The notes under the pieces were generated by a model. That model was not told where the DNA came from and made no database searches. It saw only the letters and a list, made by a program, of their open reading frames with translations. This document shows positions 17,471 to 26,188 of a stretch of DNA of 64,000 nt, piece by piece (position 1 is the stretch's first letter; each line of letters opens with the position of its first letter). The stretch covers positions 104,886 through 168,885 of the forward strand of contig JANQRH010000022.1 in assembly GCA_028284625.1 (NCBI GenBank), written 5' to 3'. The DNA is from Afifellaceae bacterium. GTDB taxonomy: Bacteria; Pseudomonadota; Alphaproteobacteria; Rhizobiales; Afifellaceae. The translations under genes were made by a program, and so were the position numbers.

Positions 17471-17622
17471 GTAACCTCCCCCTGGAGGGGAGGTCGGAGT
17501 TTGCAAGGCAGGAGCCGAAGCAAACTCCGGGAGGGGGAGTGTTGTTCCGCTGTAGCTCGAACTGCTCACCCCTCCCCGAAAGCGGCGTTGCCGCTTTCGA
17601 CCCTCCCTCAAGGGGAGGGTTG
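17471..17622. repeat. Mosaic of palindromic intergenic repeats
   Basis: The gap between cobK and the amidotransferase contains at least four inverted repeats in series: CCTCCCC/GGGGAGG (17475-17493), GGAGTTTGC/GCAAACTCC (17496-17528), GAAAGCGGC/GCCGCTTTC (17578-17598) and CCCTCCC/GGGAGGG (17601-17619). The arrangement resembles dispersed mosaic repeats of rhizobial genomes. No gene is recognised in 17378-17639. Confidence 0.65.
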
Positions 17623-17639
17623 CAATGCCATAGCCCTCT

Positions 17640-18389
17640 TCAAGCGGCGCGCTGGGCGGCGATCTCGCGTTTGTCGCGCGCCAGCCAGATATCGAGGAAG
17701 TTCGATAGCCAGGCGCGGATCGGCGGGTCGTAGCGGAACCAGCCGGCCATATGCTCCGGCCGCGATTGCGCCATGGGAAGCGCGAAACGCTCCGCGCCAC
17801 GCACCGTCCAGCGGCAAGCCATGGCGTAGGTCAGCTCGGAATGAAACTGAATGCCGAAGGCGGTGTCGTTCACAGAAAACGCCTGGTTCCTGAAAATGTC
17901 GCCGCGCGCCAGAAGCGTTGCCTCGGCCGGCAGGTCGAAACCCTCGCGGTGCCATTGATAGACCATGTTCGGCCAATGCATGACCTTGCGGCCTTCGGGC
18001 GTGGCGTGCAGCTTGTAGAAACCGACTTCCGCGCAACCGTGGCGGTGGGCGGAGACCCGGCTGCCGAGATGCTTGGCGAGCATCTGCGCACCGAGGCAGA
18101 TGCCGAGAAACGGCGCGCCCTCCTTCAGCGACAGGCCGATCCAGTCCGTCTCCCGGCGCAGATAGTCGTCGCTGTCATTGGCGCTCATCGGCCCGCCGAA
18201 AATGATGGAGCCGGCGTGTTTCTCCATCGTGTCGGGCAGCGGATCGCCGAAGCGCGGTTTGCGGATGTCGAGCTCAAACCCCTTGGCCTTCAGCATGTGC
18301 CCGAGCTTGCCGGGGCTTGAGCCCTCCTGATGAAGGACGATGAGGACCTTTTGCGGCTCAGATTGCGGAGCGGGCGCGTGCTTCTGCAT
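17640..18389 (-). CDS. Class I glutamine amidotransferase-like protein
   Basis: The 249-residue protein has the GATase1 fold of the GMP-synthase-like group. The nucleophile is Cys98 in FLGICLGAQMLA, the glycine turn is SIIFGGPMSAND at about 61-72 and the His of the triad is in GIQFHSELT. No synthetase domain is attached, so the partner or the amide-bearing substrate is unknown; related stand-alone proteins hydrolyse gamma-glutamyl compounds. It is next to, and on the same strand as, the TerB-like gene, with 45 bp between them. Confidence 0.85.
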   Translation of the reverse strand: MQKHAPAPQSEPQKVLIVLHQEGSSPGKLGHMLKAKGFELDIRKPRFGDPLPDTMEKHAGSIIFGGPMSANDSDDYLRRETDWIGLSLKEGAPFLGICLGAQMLAKHLGSRVSAHRHGCAEVGFYKLHATPEGRKVMHWPNMVYQWHREGFDLPAEATLLARGDIFRNQAFSVNDTAFGIQFHSELTYAMACRWTVRGAERFALPMAQSRPEHMAGWFRYDPPIRAWLSNFLDIWLARDKREIAAQRAA

Positions 18390-18434
18390 GGCTAAAGGAT
18401 GCCGGCGAATGGTCGCGCATGCAACATGTGCGGG

Positions 18435-18914
18435 TCAGGCCCCCTCGCCAGCCCCGCCGCGCCTGTTCTCCGCCACGGCAAGCTTGCGGGCGATGCGATC
18501 GCTGCGGTGCACACCCATCAGCTCTGCCACCCGCCACACGAGGTTTTCCTCAAATTCGTGGCTTTCGCCGTCGGCGTAAACGATCTCCCACAGATGCTCG
18601 ATGACGCTGATGCGCTCCGCCTCGCTCATCTGGCCCTTCAGGATACTGGTGAAGCGATAGAGGTCGACCGCCTCGCTTTCCGCCGCCGTTGCGTCGGCGA
18701 TCAGCGTGTCCAGGTCGATGTCGGAGAGCGTGTAATTGCGCAGCAGGAGGTCGCGCAGCGTCTTTCGCTCCTCCTCGCTCACGGTTCCGTCCACCGCCAT
18801 GCAGTGCACAAGCAGGGCCGCCAGCGCCAGCCGCGTGTCGTGAGCGCTGACGTGACGCTCCTCCTCTTCAACCATGCCGAGACGGCGCACGAAATCCCGT
18901 AGAGCATCGATCAT
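18435..18914 (-). CDS. TerB-family (tellurite resistance-like) protein
   Basis: The 159-residue, acidic, all-helical protein has the two half-repeats of the TerB family: LAALLVHCMAVDGTVSEEE near residue 30 and LWEIVYADGESHEFEEN near residue 107, each with acidic positions that could bind a metal ion. TerB-like proteins are cytoplasmic and their role is poorly understood; no other ter genes are nearby, so tellurite resistance should not be assumed. It appears to lead a two-gene unit with the amidotransferase downstream. Confidence 0.85.
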   Translation of the reverse strand: MIDALRDFVRRLGMVEEEERHVSAHDTRLALAALLVHCMAVDGTVSEEERKTLRDLLLRNYTLSDIDLDTLIADATAAESEAVDLYRFTSILKGQMSEAERISVIEHLWEIVYADGESHEFEENLVWRVAELMGVHRSDRIARKLAVAENRRGGAGEGA

Positions 18915-19020
18915 CAGGTTGACTTAGGACGAAACGGCTGAGAAATCACCCTGCCGGCCGCCATTGCGCCCAAGCCCCCTTACGAGGGACCGCGCCGGCC
19001 ACCCGTTTGGATGTCGCCCG

Positions 19021-20448
19021 ATGACTGAAACCGCAATGACGCGTGTCGACACGCGGCGTGCGTGGCTCCAGGAGAGCCGCGCCACGCTGGCGTTGTCGTG
19101 GCCGATCATCCTGACGAATGTCGCCCAGATGGCTCTCACCACCACCGATGTGGTGATGATGGGCTGGCTCGGCGCGGATGCACTCGCCGCCGGTGCGCTC
19201 GGCTTCAACCTCTATTTCCTGCCCGTCATCTTCGGGATCGGGCTCGTCTCGGCGGTTGCGCCGATGATTGCGCGCGAACTCGGTGCACGCCGAAACTCCG
19301 TTCGCGACGTGCGACGCACGGTGCGTCAGGGATTGTGGGCCGCTGTCGCGCTCACAATTCCGGTGTGGATCATGTTGTGGTTCACCGAGCCGATCCTGAT
19401 TGCCATCGGACAGGAGCCGCATCTGGCGGCCGGGGCGGAAAGCTACATGCGGTCGCTGCAATGGGCTTTCCTGCCGTTTCTCGGCTTCGTCGTGCTGCGC
19501 TCCTTTGTAACGGCGCTTGAGCGTCCCATGTGGGCGTTCGTGATCGTCGGCGGAGCGGTGCCGCTCAATGCGCTCGCCGATTGGTGCCTGATCTTCGGGA
19601 ATTTCGGGTTCCCGCGTCTGGAGCTCTTCGGCGCCGGGCTGGCGACGACCATTGTCAGCACGCTCATGTTCGTCGCTCTGATCGTGCTCGCCGTCAGCGA
19701 CCGCAAGTTCCGCCGCTATTATGTCTTCGGGCGTTTCTGGCGACCGGACTGGCCGCGCTTTCGCGCCTTGTGGCGGCTGGGCCTGCCGATCGCGGCGACG
19801 CTGCTTTTTGAGGTCTCGATCTTCAATGTGGCGGTGTTCTTGATGGGCCTGGTCGGGCCGGCTGCGCTTGCCGCGCACGCCATCGCCATCCAGATCGCGT
19901 CGGTGACCTTTATGGTGCCGCTCGGCTTCAGCCAGGCCGTCACCGTGCGCGTGGGCCGTGCCTTTGGCGCCGGCGACGCCGCGGGCGTCATGCGCGCCGG
20001 TTGGTCGGCCTATGCGATGGGCGTCGCCTTCATGGCGCTGACGGCATGCGTGATGGTGTTCGCGCCGCACCTTCTCATTAGCGTCTTTCTGGACTTGAAC
20101 GATCCGGAGAATGCGGAGGTCATATCGCTTGCGGTGACCTTCTTGATGTTCGCCGCACTCTTCCAGGTGGTCGACGGCGCGCAAGCTGTTGGAGCGGGAA
20201 TGCTGCGTGGCCTGCATGACACGACCGTGCCCATGCTTTACGCAGCGATCGGCTATTGGGGCATCGGGTTGCCGGTCGGCGTAATCCTTGCCTTTCCGCT
20301 TGGTTTTGCCGGGTCCGGGATCTGGATCGGGCTTGCGGCGGGACTGACGGCGGTTGCCACATTGATGACATGGCGCTGGGTGATGCGCGAAAAGCTCAAT
20401 CTGGTGACTCCGCGAACGCTTACTGCACTGCAGCAAGGCGCGGCATGA
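19021..20448 (+). CDS. MATE-family efflux transporter
   Basis: The 475-residue protein has about 12 hydrophobic helices arranged as two MATE halves, with SWPIILTNVAQMALTTTDVV in helix 1 and the corresponding second-half segment GLPIAATLLFEVSIFNVAVF. Such proteins exchange Na+ or H+ for organic cations or drugs across the inner membrane. The start at 19021 (MTETAMTRVDTRR) is preferred because homology begins soon after it; the frame is open to 18964 and a second ATG lies at 19036, and none has a strong ribosome binding site. It stands alone, divergent from terB. Confidence 0.9.
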   Translation: MTETAMTRVDTRRAWLQESRATLALSWPIILTNVAQMALTTTDVVMMGWLGADALAAGALGFNLYFLPVIFGIGLVSAVAPMIARELGARRNSVRDVRRTVRQGLWAAVALTIPVWIMLWFTEPILIAIGQEPHLAAGAESYMRSLQWAFLPFLGFVVLRSFVTALERPMWAFVIVGGAVPLNALADWCLIFGNFGFPRLELFGAGLATTIVSTLMFVALIVLAVSDRKFRRYYVFGRFWRPDWPRFRALWRLGLPIAATLLFEVSIFNVAVFLMGLVGPAALAAHAIAIQIASVTFMVPLGFSQAVTVRVGRAFGAGDAAGVMRAGWSAYAMGVAFMALTACVMVFAPHLLISVFLDLNDPENAEVISLAVTFLMFAALFQVVDGAQAVGAGMLRGLHDTTVPMLYAAIGYWGIGLPVGVILAFPLGFAGSGIWIGLAAGLTAVATLMTWRWVMREKLNLVTPRTLTALQQGAA

Positions 20449-20601
20449 TGTGCCCTTCCGATCACGGCACGAACATTGCATGGGGATAATGGAGATCCGG
20501 CGGGGCCTTAGAACCGTAGACACGGGATACAAGGCCCGCCGCGATGGTTTAAATCTTTACAGTCTTTGCCTTAGGCTGCTCACAACGAAGGTCGACCTGC
20601 C

Positions 20602-23109
20602 ATGGAAAAACGCATCAGCAGCGTTTCAGCGTCCATGTTCGCCGACTCCGCCATGCCTGAGGGCCCTCTGGTCCACGGCGAGGATATCGAGGCGGTGCGC
20701 GAGACCATTCTGGCCAAGCTCGCCCTCGTTCAGGGCAAGGTCCCCACAAGCGCCAGCGACCGCGACTGGTTCATCGCCGCATCGCTGGCGGCGCGCGACC
20801 GCATCGTGCATCGCTGGGGGGAATCCAAGCGGCAGATGCGCCGGGAGAACCGCAAGCGCGTCTATTACCTGTCGCTGGAGTTCCTGATCGGCCGGCTGCT
20901 CGGCGAGGTGCTCAACAACCTTGAGCTCACCGCGACCTTTCAAGCCGCGCTCGGCGACCTCGGCGTCGACCTCGACCATATGTTCTCTTCTGAGCCGGAC
21001 GCCGCACTCGGCAATGGCGGGCTCGGGCGGCTCGCCGCCTGCTTTGTCGAGAGCATGGCGACGCTCTCCATTCCCGCCGTCGGTTACGGCATCCGCTATG
21101 ACCACGGGCTCTTCCGGCAAGTCATCAAGGATGGCGTGCAGCAGGAGTATCCGGAGACCTGGCTTTCGTTCGGCAATCCGTGGGAGTTCGAGCGGCCGGA
21201 GATCATCTACGACATCGGCTTTGGCGGGCATGTCGACACCGTGACGCTGTCGGGCGGAGCGAAGCGGTCCGTCTGGCATCCCAACGAGACTGTCGAGGCG
21301 GTGGCCTTCGACACGCCCATCGTCGGATGGAAGGGCCGGCGCGTGAATCCGCTGCGCCTGTGGTCGGCGCGCGCTGTCGACCCACTCAGGCTCGACATCT
21401 TCAATTCCGGCGACCATGTCGGCGCGCTGATGACACAGGCGCGCGCGGAAGCCATCTCCAAGGTGCTCTATCCGAGCGACGAGACACCAGCCGGTCAGGA
21501 GCTCAGACTCCGCCAGGAATACTTCTTCGTCTCCGCCTCGCTGCAGGACCTGGTCAATCGCCACCGGCGTGTCTTCGGCGACGTTCGCTCGCTCCCCGAC
21601 CGCGCGGCCATTCAGCTCAACGACACGCATCCGGCGATCGCCGTCGCCGAGCTGATGCGCATTCTGGTCGACGTGCTCGGCCTGGAATGGGACGAGGCGT
21701 GGGACATCACCGTCCGCACCCTCTCCTACACCAATCACACCTTGCTGCCGGAGGCGCTGGAGACGTGGTCGGTGTCGCTGTTTGAGCGCATGCTGCCGCG
21801 GCACGTGCAGATCATCTACCAGATCAATGCGCGGCATCTGGAGGAAGCGGCGCGGCGCACCGTTTCGGAAGCCGAGCTCAAGGCGCTGTCGCTGATCGAC
21901 GAGCGCGACGATCGCCGCGTGCGCATGGGCCACCTCGCCTTCGTCGGCTCGCATCGGATCAACGGCGTCTCCGCTTTGCACACAGAGCTGATGCGCCACA
22001 CGGTGTTCAAGGACCTGCACAACCTCTATCCGGAGCGAATCGTCTCCAAGACCAACGGCATTACCTTCCGCCGCTGGCTGCATCGGGCGAACCCGCGCCT
22101 CAGCCGGCTGGCCATGGAGCTTTGCGGCGAAGATGTCCTGGACGACCCGACACGCCTGAAGCGGCTTGAGGCGTACGCGGATGATCCGGAAGTGCAGGAT
22201 CGGCTCGCCCAGATTCGCCATGACAATAAGGGCGCGCTGACGCGGGCCATCGGGCATTCGCTCAACATCAACGTCAATCCGGCTGCGCTCTTCGACGTGC
22301 AGATCAAGCGCATCCACGAATACAAGCGCCAGCTTCTCAATCTGCTTGAGACGGTCGCGCTTTACGAAGCGATGCGCGCCGGCCCGAACCAAGATTGGGT
22401 GCCGCGGGTCAAGATTTTCGGCGGCAAGGCGGCGGCCACCTACCATCAGGCGAAGCTGATCATTCGTCTCGCCAACGATATCGCCAAAGTCGTCAACAAC
22501 GACGAGTCGATCCGTGGTCTGCTCAAAGTGGCCTTCATGCCGAACTACAATGTGAGCATGGCGGAGACGATTATTCCCGCCTCCGATTTGTCGGAGCAAA
22601 TATCCACCGCCGGCATGGAAGCGTCGGGGACCGGCAACATGAAGCTCGGTCTGAACGGCGCGATCACGATCGGCACGCTGGACGGAGCGAATGTGGAGAT
22701 CCACGAACAGGTCGGCGCCGACAACATCTTCATTTTCGGGCTGCGCGCGGAGGAGGTCCACGAGCGCCTGAAGAGCGGCCACGATTCCGCCGCGGCGATC
22801 GAAGCATCGCCGATGCTGAGCCAGGTGATCGCCGCGATTTCAAGCGGCGCCTTCTCGCCGGAAGAGCCGGGCCGCTATGCGCCGATCGTCGACGCGCTCT
22901 TGCACAACGACCGATTCCTGGTGACGGCGGATTTCGACTCCTATTACGAGACGCAGCGCCGGGTGGACGAACTGTGGCGCGACAAGCGCGCCTGGTGGGC
23001 GATGAGCATCCGCAACATCGCCAATATGGCGTGGTTCTCCTCAGACCGCACAATTCGCGAATACGCCGCGGAAATCTGGCGAACCGACGTGCCCCCGCCG
23101 GTTGTGTGA
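20602..23109 (+). CDS. glgP: Glycogen/starch/alpha-glucan phosphorylase
   Basis: GlgP releases glucose 1-phosphate from alpha-1,4-glucan. The 835-residue length is typical. Family motifs include NGGLGRLAACFVES, GYGIRYDHGLFRQ, IQLNDTHPAIAVAELMR and the PLP-binding segment EASGTGNMKLGLNGA (Lys near 680). It is cytoplasmic. GAAGG stands shortly before the ATG. No other glycogen gene (glgA, B, C, X) is in the window, and the gene is separated by 129 bp from hpnB, so it is probably not part of the hopanoid operon. Confidence 0.97.
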   Translation: MEKRISSVSASMFADSAMPEGPLVHGEDIEAVRETILAKLALVQGKVPTSASDRDWFIAASLAARDRIVHRWGESKRQMRRENRKRVYYLSLEFLIGRLLGEVLNNLELTATFQAALGDLGVDLDHMFSSEPDAALGNGGLGRLAACFVESMATLSIPAVGYGIRYDHGLFRQVIKDGVQQEYPETWLSFGNPWEFERPEIIYDIGFGGHVDTVTLSGGAKRSVWHPNETVEAVAFDTPIVGWKGRRVNPLRLWSARAVDPLRLDIFNSGDHVGALMTQARAEAISKVLYPSDETPAGQELRLRQEYFFVSASLQDLVNRHRRVFGDVRSLPDRAAIQLNDTHPAIAVAELMRILVDVLGLEWDEAWDITVRTLSYTNHTLLPEALETWSVSLFERMLPRHVQIIYQINARHLEEAARRTVSEAELKALSLIDERDDRRVRMGHLAFVGSHRINGVSALHTELMRHTVFKDLHNLYPERIVSKTNGITFRRWLHRANPRLSRLAMELCGEDVLDDPTRLKRLEAYADDPEVQDRLAQIRHDNKGALTRAIGHSLNINVNPAALFDVQIKRIHEYKRQLLNLLETVALYEAMRAGPNQDWVPRVKIFGGKAAATYHQAKLIIRLANDIAKVVNNDESIRGLLKVAFMPNYNVSMAETIIPASDLSEQISTAGMEASGTGNMKLGLNGAITIGTLDGANVEIHEQVGADNIFIFGLRAEEVHERLKSGHDSAAAIEASPMLSQVIAAISSGAFSPEEPGRYAPIVDALLHNDRFLVTADFDSYYETQRRVDELWRDKRAWWAMSIRNIANMAWFSSDRTIREYAAEIWRTDVPPPVV

Positions 23110-23238
23110 GGCGCTCAAAGCTGCCCACTTAACCCTCGCCGGCCCGGCAAACTTGAACCTTTCGTCCCGACATGGTTGGAACGGAAGGGCAACCGCACCA
23201 AGCGGGCGCTCTTGGGCAATTAAAACAGGTGATCTCGC

Positions 23239-24435
23239 GTGGGCGCTGGGCTTCTGGCCGTCGCGGTCTTGGCGATCTGGCTTTACCTCTTGTTGGCCCG
23301 AGGTTTTTTCTGGCGGGCGGCGGAGCGTGACGACACGCTCGCGGTAGCCGGCGAAACAAGCCGCAGCGACGGCGATTGGCCTTCCGTCACGGCGATTGTG
23401 CCAGCCCGCAACGAAGCCGACGTGATCGCCAAGACGATCGACCTCCTTACCCGGCAAACCTATCCCGGCCGCTTCTCCATTCTCCTGGTCGACGACCAGA
23501 GCAGCGACGGAACAGCGGACGCGGCCCGCGCGGCGGCGGCGGAGACCGGTGCGTCGGATGTGCTGACGTTTCTTGACGGCTCCGATCCGCCGGCCGGGTG
23601 GACCGGCAAGCTCTGGGCCATGCATCAAGGGTTTGGCCGCGTGCAGGAGCAGACGGCGCCGCCGGATTATGTGCTCTTCACCGATGCCGACATCGCCTAC
23701 GAGGCGCCCGACGCCGTTGAGCGCCTGGTGGGCGGCGCCGAAGCACGCGGCACCGTGCTGACCTCGCTCATGGTGAAGCTGCGCTGCGTCAGCCTTCCGG
23801 AGCGCCTGCTTGTGCCGGCTTTCATCTTCTTCTTCGCCAAGCTCTATCCGTTCGCCTGGGTGAACGATCCGCGCCGCTCCATCGCGGCCGCGGCTGGCGG
23901 ATGCATGCTGGTGCGGCGCGAGGCGCTTGCCGCCGCCGGCGGGCTTGCAGCGATCCGCGGCTCGCTGATCGACGATTGCGCGCTCGGCGCGCTCATGAAG
24001 AAGCAAGGCCCGATCTGGCTTGGCCTGACGCAGCGCGTCGTCAGCCATCGCCCCTATCACAGCGTCAACGACATCCGCCGCATGGTCGTGCGCTCCGCTT
24101 ACGCGGAGCTGCGTTACTCGCCGTGGCGGCTGGCGGGCACGCTTTTAGGCATGGCGCTCACCTATATGGCGCCGCCGGCGCTCACGCTTTTTGCCTCCGG
24201 CGCCCCGCAGGCGCTCGGCCTGGCGGCGTGGATTTTGATGGCCGCGTCGTTCGTTCCCACTCTGCGCTTTTATGGGCGCTCGCCGCTTTGGGGCGTCGTG
24301 CTGCCGGCGATCGCAGCCTTCTACACGGCCTTCACGATCGAATCCGCCGTCCAGCATTGGCGCGGCCGCGGCGGCGCCTGGAAGGGGCGCTTTCAGGCGC
24401 AAGCCGCCTCAACCGAGAAGATCGCCGGCGCATGA
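23239..24435 (+). CDS. hpnB: Hopanoid-associated glycosyltransferase HpnB
   Basis: The 398-residue protein starts with a membrane segment (LLAVAVLAIWLYLLLA) followed by a GT2 domain: TAIVPARNEADVIAKTI, LLVDDQSSDGTADAAR and the DxD-like FTDADIAY. Two or three membrane helices follow near the C-terminus. HpnB is assigned to hopanoid clusters by conserved context; its exact acceptor is not settled. The start is GTG at 23239. It overlaps hpnC by four bases (ATGA), opening the hpnBCDE-shc-hpnG operon. Confidence 0.93.
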   Translation: MGAGLLAVAVLAIWLYLLLARGFFWRAAERDDTLAVAGETSRSDGDWPSVTAIVPARNEADVIAKTIDLLTRQTYPGRFSILLVDDQSSDGTADAARAAAAETGASDVLTFLDGSDPPAGWTGKLWAMHQGFGRVQEQTAPPDYVLFTDADIAYEAPDAVERLVGGAEARGTVLTSLMVKLRCVSLPERLLVPAFIFFFAKLYPFAWVNDPRRSIAAAAGGCMLVRREALAAAGGLAAIRGSLIDDCALGALMKKQGPIWLGLTQRVVSHRPYHSVNDIRRMVVRSAYAELRYSPWRLAGTLLGMALTYMAPPALTLFASGAPQALGLAAWILMAASFVPTLRFYGRSPLWGVVLPAIAAFYTAFTIESAVQHWRGRGGAWKGRFQAQAASTEKIAGA

Positions 24436-25322
24436 TAACGGCAACGGAAGCGCGCTCCGGCAAGTCGCATCGCGACGAGAACTTTCCCGTCGCGTCACGA
24501 CTGGTGCATCCGCGCCACCGCGGGCCGATCCTCGCCTTCTACCGCTTCGTGCGTGCCGCCGACGACATTGCCGACCATCCGACGCTCGCCCCGGAAGACA
24601 AGCTCCGCATGCTCGACGCGCTTGAGGCCGCGCTCACCGGGCGCGGAGCTCCCGACCGGGAAGCGGAGCCGCTCAAGGCCGCATTGGCGGAGCGTAACCT
24701 CTCGCCGCGCCATGCCCTCGACCTCCTCGATGCGTTCCGCCTAGACGCAACGAAGCTCCGCTACGCCGATTGGTCGGAGCTGATGCATTATTGCAGCCTC
24801 TCCGCCATGCCGGTCGGACGCTTCGTGCTCGATGTGCATGGCGAAGCACAGCAGACGACGTGGCCGGCCTCCGACCCCATCTGCGCCGCGCTGCAAGTCA
24901 TCAACCATCTGCAGGACTGCGCCGACGATTACCGCAATCTCGATCGCGTCTATCTGCCGCTCCATCTGATGGAGCATCACGGCGCGCACGTTGAGGACCT
25001 CGCAGGCGAAGCCGCCACGCCCGGACTGAAAGAGGTGATCGCGGAGCTCGCGGACCGCTCGCTGGAGCTTCTTGGCGATGGCAGCGCCCTGCCCGACCTG
25101 ATCGCGGACACGCGGCTGGCGCTTGAGATTTCTGCGATCCACCGCCTCGCCGTGGCGCTTGCCGGCGGCCTCAGGCATCGCGATCCGCTCAGTGAAACCG
25201 TGCATCACAGCAAAGCGCGTTTCGGCTTGATCGCGCTTGCCGCTGCGGCCGGAACGCTGATGCGGCGGCCCTTCCGTCGCCGCCTCGATGCCGGGCTTGC
25301 GGCCGGAACGCGGGGGCGCTGA
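24432..25322 (+). CDS. hpnC: Hydroxysqualene synthase HpnC (squalene synthase family)
   Basis: HpnC converts presqualene diphosphate to hydroxysqualene in the three-enzyme bacterial route to squalene. The 296-residue protein has the two Asp-rich regions of trans-isoprenyl head-to-head synthases: FYRFVRAADDIADHP and VINHLQDCADDYRNLDRVYLP. The ATG at 24432 overlaps the hpnB stop; upstream codons in this frame read through hpnB and are not coding. It ends at 25322, whose last base begins hpnD. Confidence 0.95.
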   Translation: MITATEARSGKSHRDENFPVASRLVHPRHRGPILAFYRFVRAADDIADHPTLAPEDKLRMLDALEAALTGRGAPDREAEPLKAALAERNLSPRHALDLLDAFRLDATKLRYADWSELMHYCSLSAMPVGRFVLDVHGEAQQTTWPASDPICAALQVINHLQDCADDYRNLDRVYLPLHLMEHHGAHVEDLAGEAATPGLKEVIAELADRSLELLGDGSALPDLIADTRLALEISAIHRLAVALAGGLRHRDPLSETVHHSKARFGLIALAAAAGTLMRRPFRRRLDAGLAAGTRGR

Positions 25323-26188
25323 TGGCGGCGCTTGCGAACGGCGCGCCGGCGCAGACCACGGGCGGCGCCGCCACACCGGAGCTGCCGGCCGCCGGCAGCT
25401 CGTTCTACACGGCCATGCGCATCCTGCCGGCGAAGCGACGCGATGCGATGTACGCCGTCTACGCCTTCTGCCGCGCTGTCGACGACATCGCCGACGACGA
25501 AGGCCCGCGCGGGCCGCGCCGCGCGGCACTCGACCAATGGCGGGAGGATATCGACCTGCTCTTTCAGGGCGCGGTGCAGGCATCGACGGCCGATCTAGCC
25601 GAGCCGACCCGGCATTTCGGCCTGAAGCGCGGCGACTTCCACGCCATCATCGACGGCATGGCGATGGATCTGGAGGCCGACCTCTTCGCGCCGGATTGGG
25701 AGACGCTCGACCTTTATTGCGACCGTGTGGCGAGCGCCGTCGGCCGGCTATCGGTACGCATCTTTGGCATGGAGCCGGAGCCCGGCGATGCCTTGGCCTA
25801 CCATCTTGGCCGCGCCTTGCAGCTCACGAACATCCTGCGCGACGTGGACGAAGACGCCGAGCGCGGGCGGCTCTATCTACCGCGCGAGGGGTTGGAGCGC
25901 GCCGGCATCGCCATCGACGGGCGTCGCGCTGAGGATGTTCTCAGCGAGCCGGCGCTTCAGACCGTCTGCGAAGAGCTTGCCGGTCGGGCGATGGATCATT
26001 TCGTGCACGCCGATCGCATCATGGGCGAGGCACCACGTGCTGCGGTGCGCGCGCCGCGCCTCATGGAGGTCGCCTACCGCGACATCCTTCGCAAGCTCAG
26101 AGCGCGCGGCTGGGCGCCGCCGCGGGCGCGCGTGGGCGTAAGTAAACTTCGCCTTTTGGGCGCCGTGCTCCGCTACGGGATCTGGTGA
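25322..26188 (+). CDS. hpnD: Presqualene diphosphate synthase HpnD
   Basis: HpnD condenses two farnesyl diphosphates to presqualene diphosphate. The 288-residue protein carries YAFCRAVDDIADDEG and LTNILRDVDEDAERGRLYLP, the two metal-binding Asp motifs. It overlaps hpnC by one base (TGATG) and hpnE by one base, so translation is coupled through the whole HpnC-D-E set. Confidence 0.96.
   Translation: MAALANGAPAQTTGGAATPELPAAGSSFYTAMRILPAKRRDAMYAVYAFCRAVDDIADDEGPRGPRRAALDQWREDIDLLFQGAVQASTADLAEPTRHFGLKRGDFHAIIDGMAMDLEADLFAPDWETLDLYCDRVASAVGRLSVRIFGMEPEPGDALAYHLGRALQLTNILRDVDEDAERGRLYLPREGLERAGIAIDGRRAEDVLSEPALQTVCEELAGRAMDHFVHADRIMGEAPRAAVRAPRLMEVAYRDILRKLRARGWAPPRARVGVSKLRLLGAVLRYGIW

Noticed and set aside
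18946..20532. 528-residue minus-strand frame opposite the MATE gene
   Set aside because: Composition is extreme (His, Arg, Asp, Gln) and the sense strand encodes a typical membrane transporter.
20626..22782. 718-residue open frame on the minus strand opposite glgP
   Set aside because: It is antisense to a clear glycogen phosphorylase, reads as low-complexity His/Arg/Asp-rich sequence and matches nothing. High GC keeps the antisense frame open.
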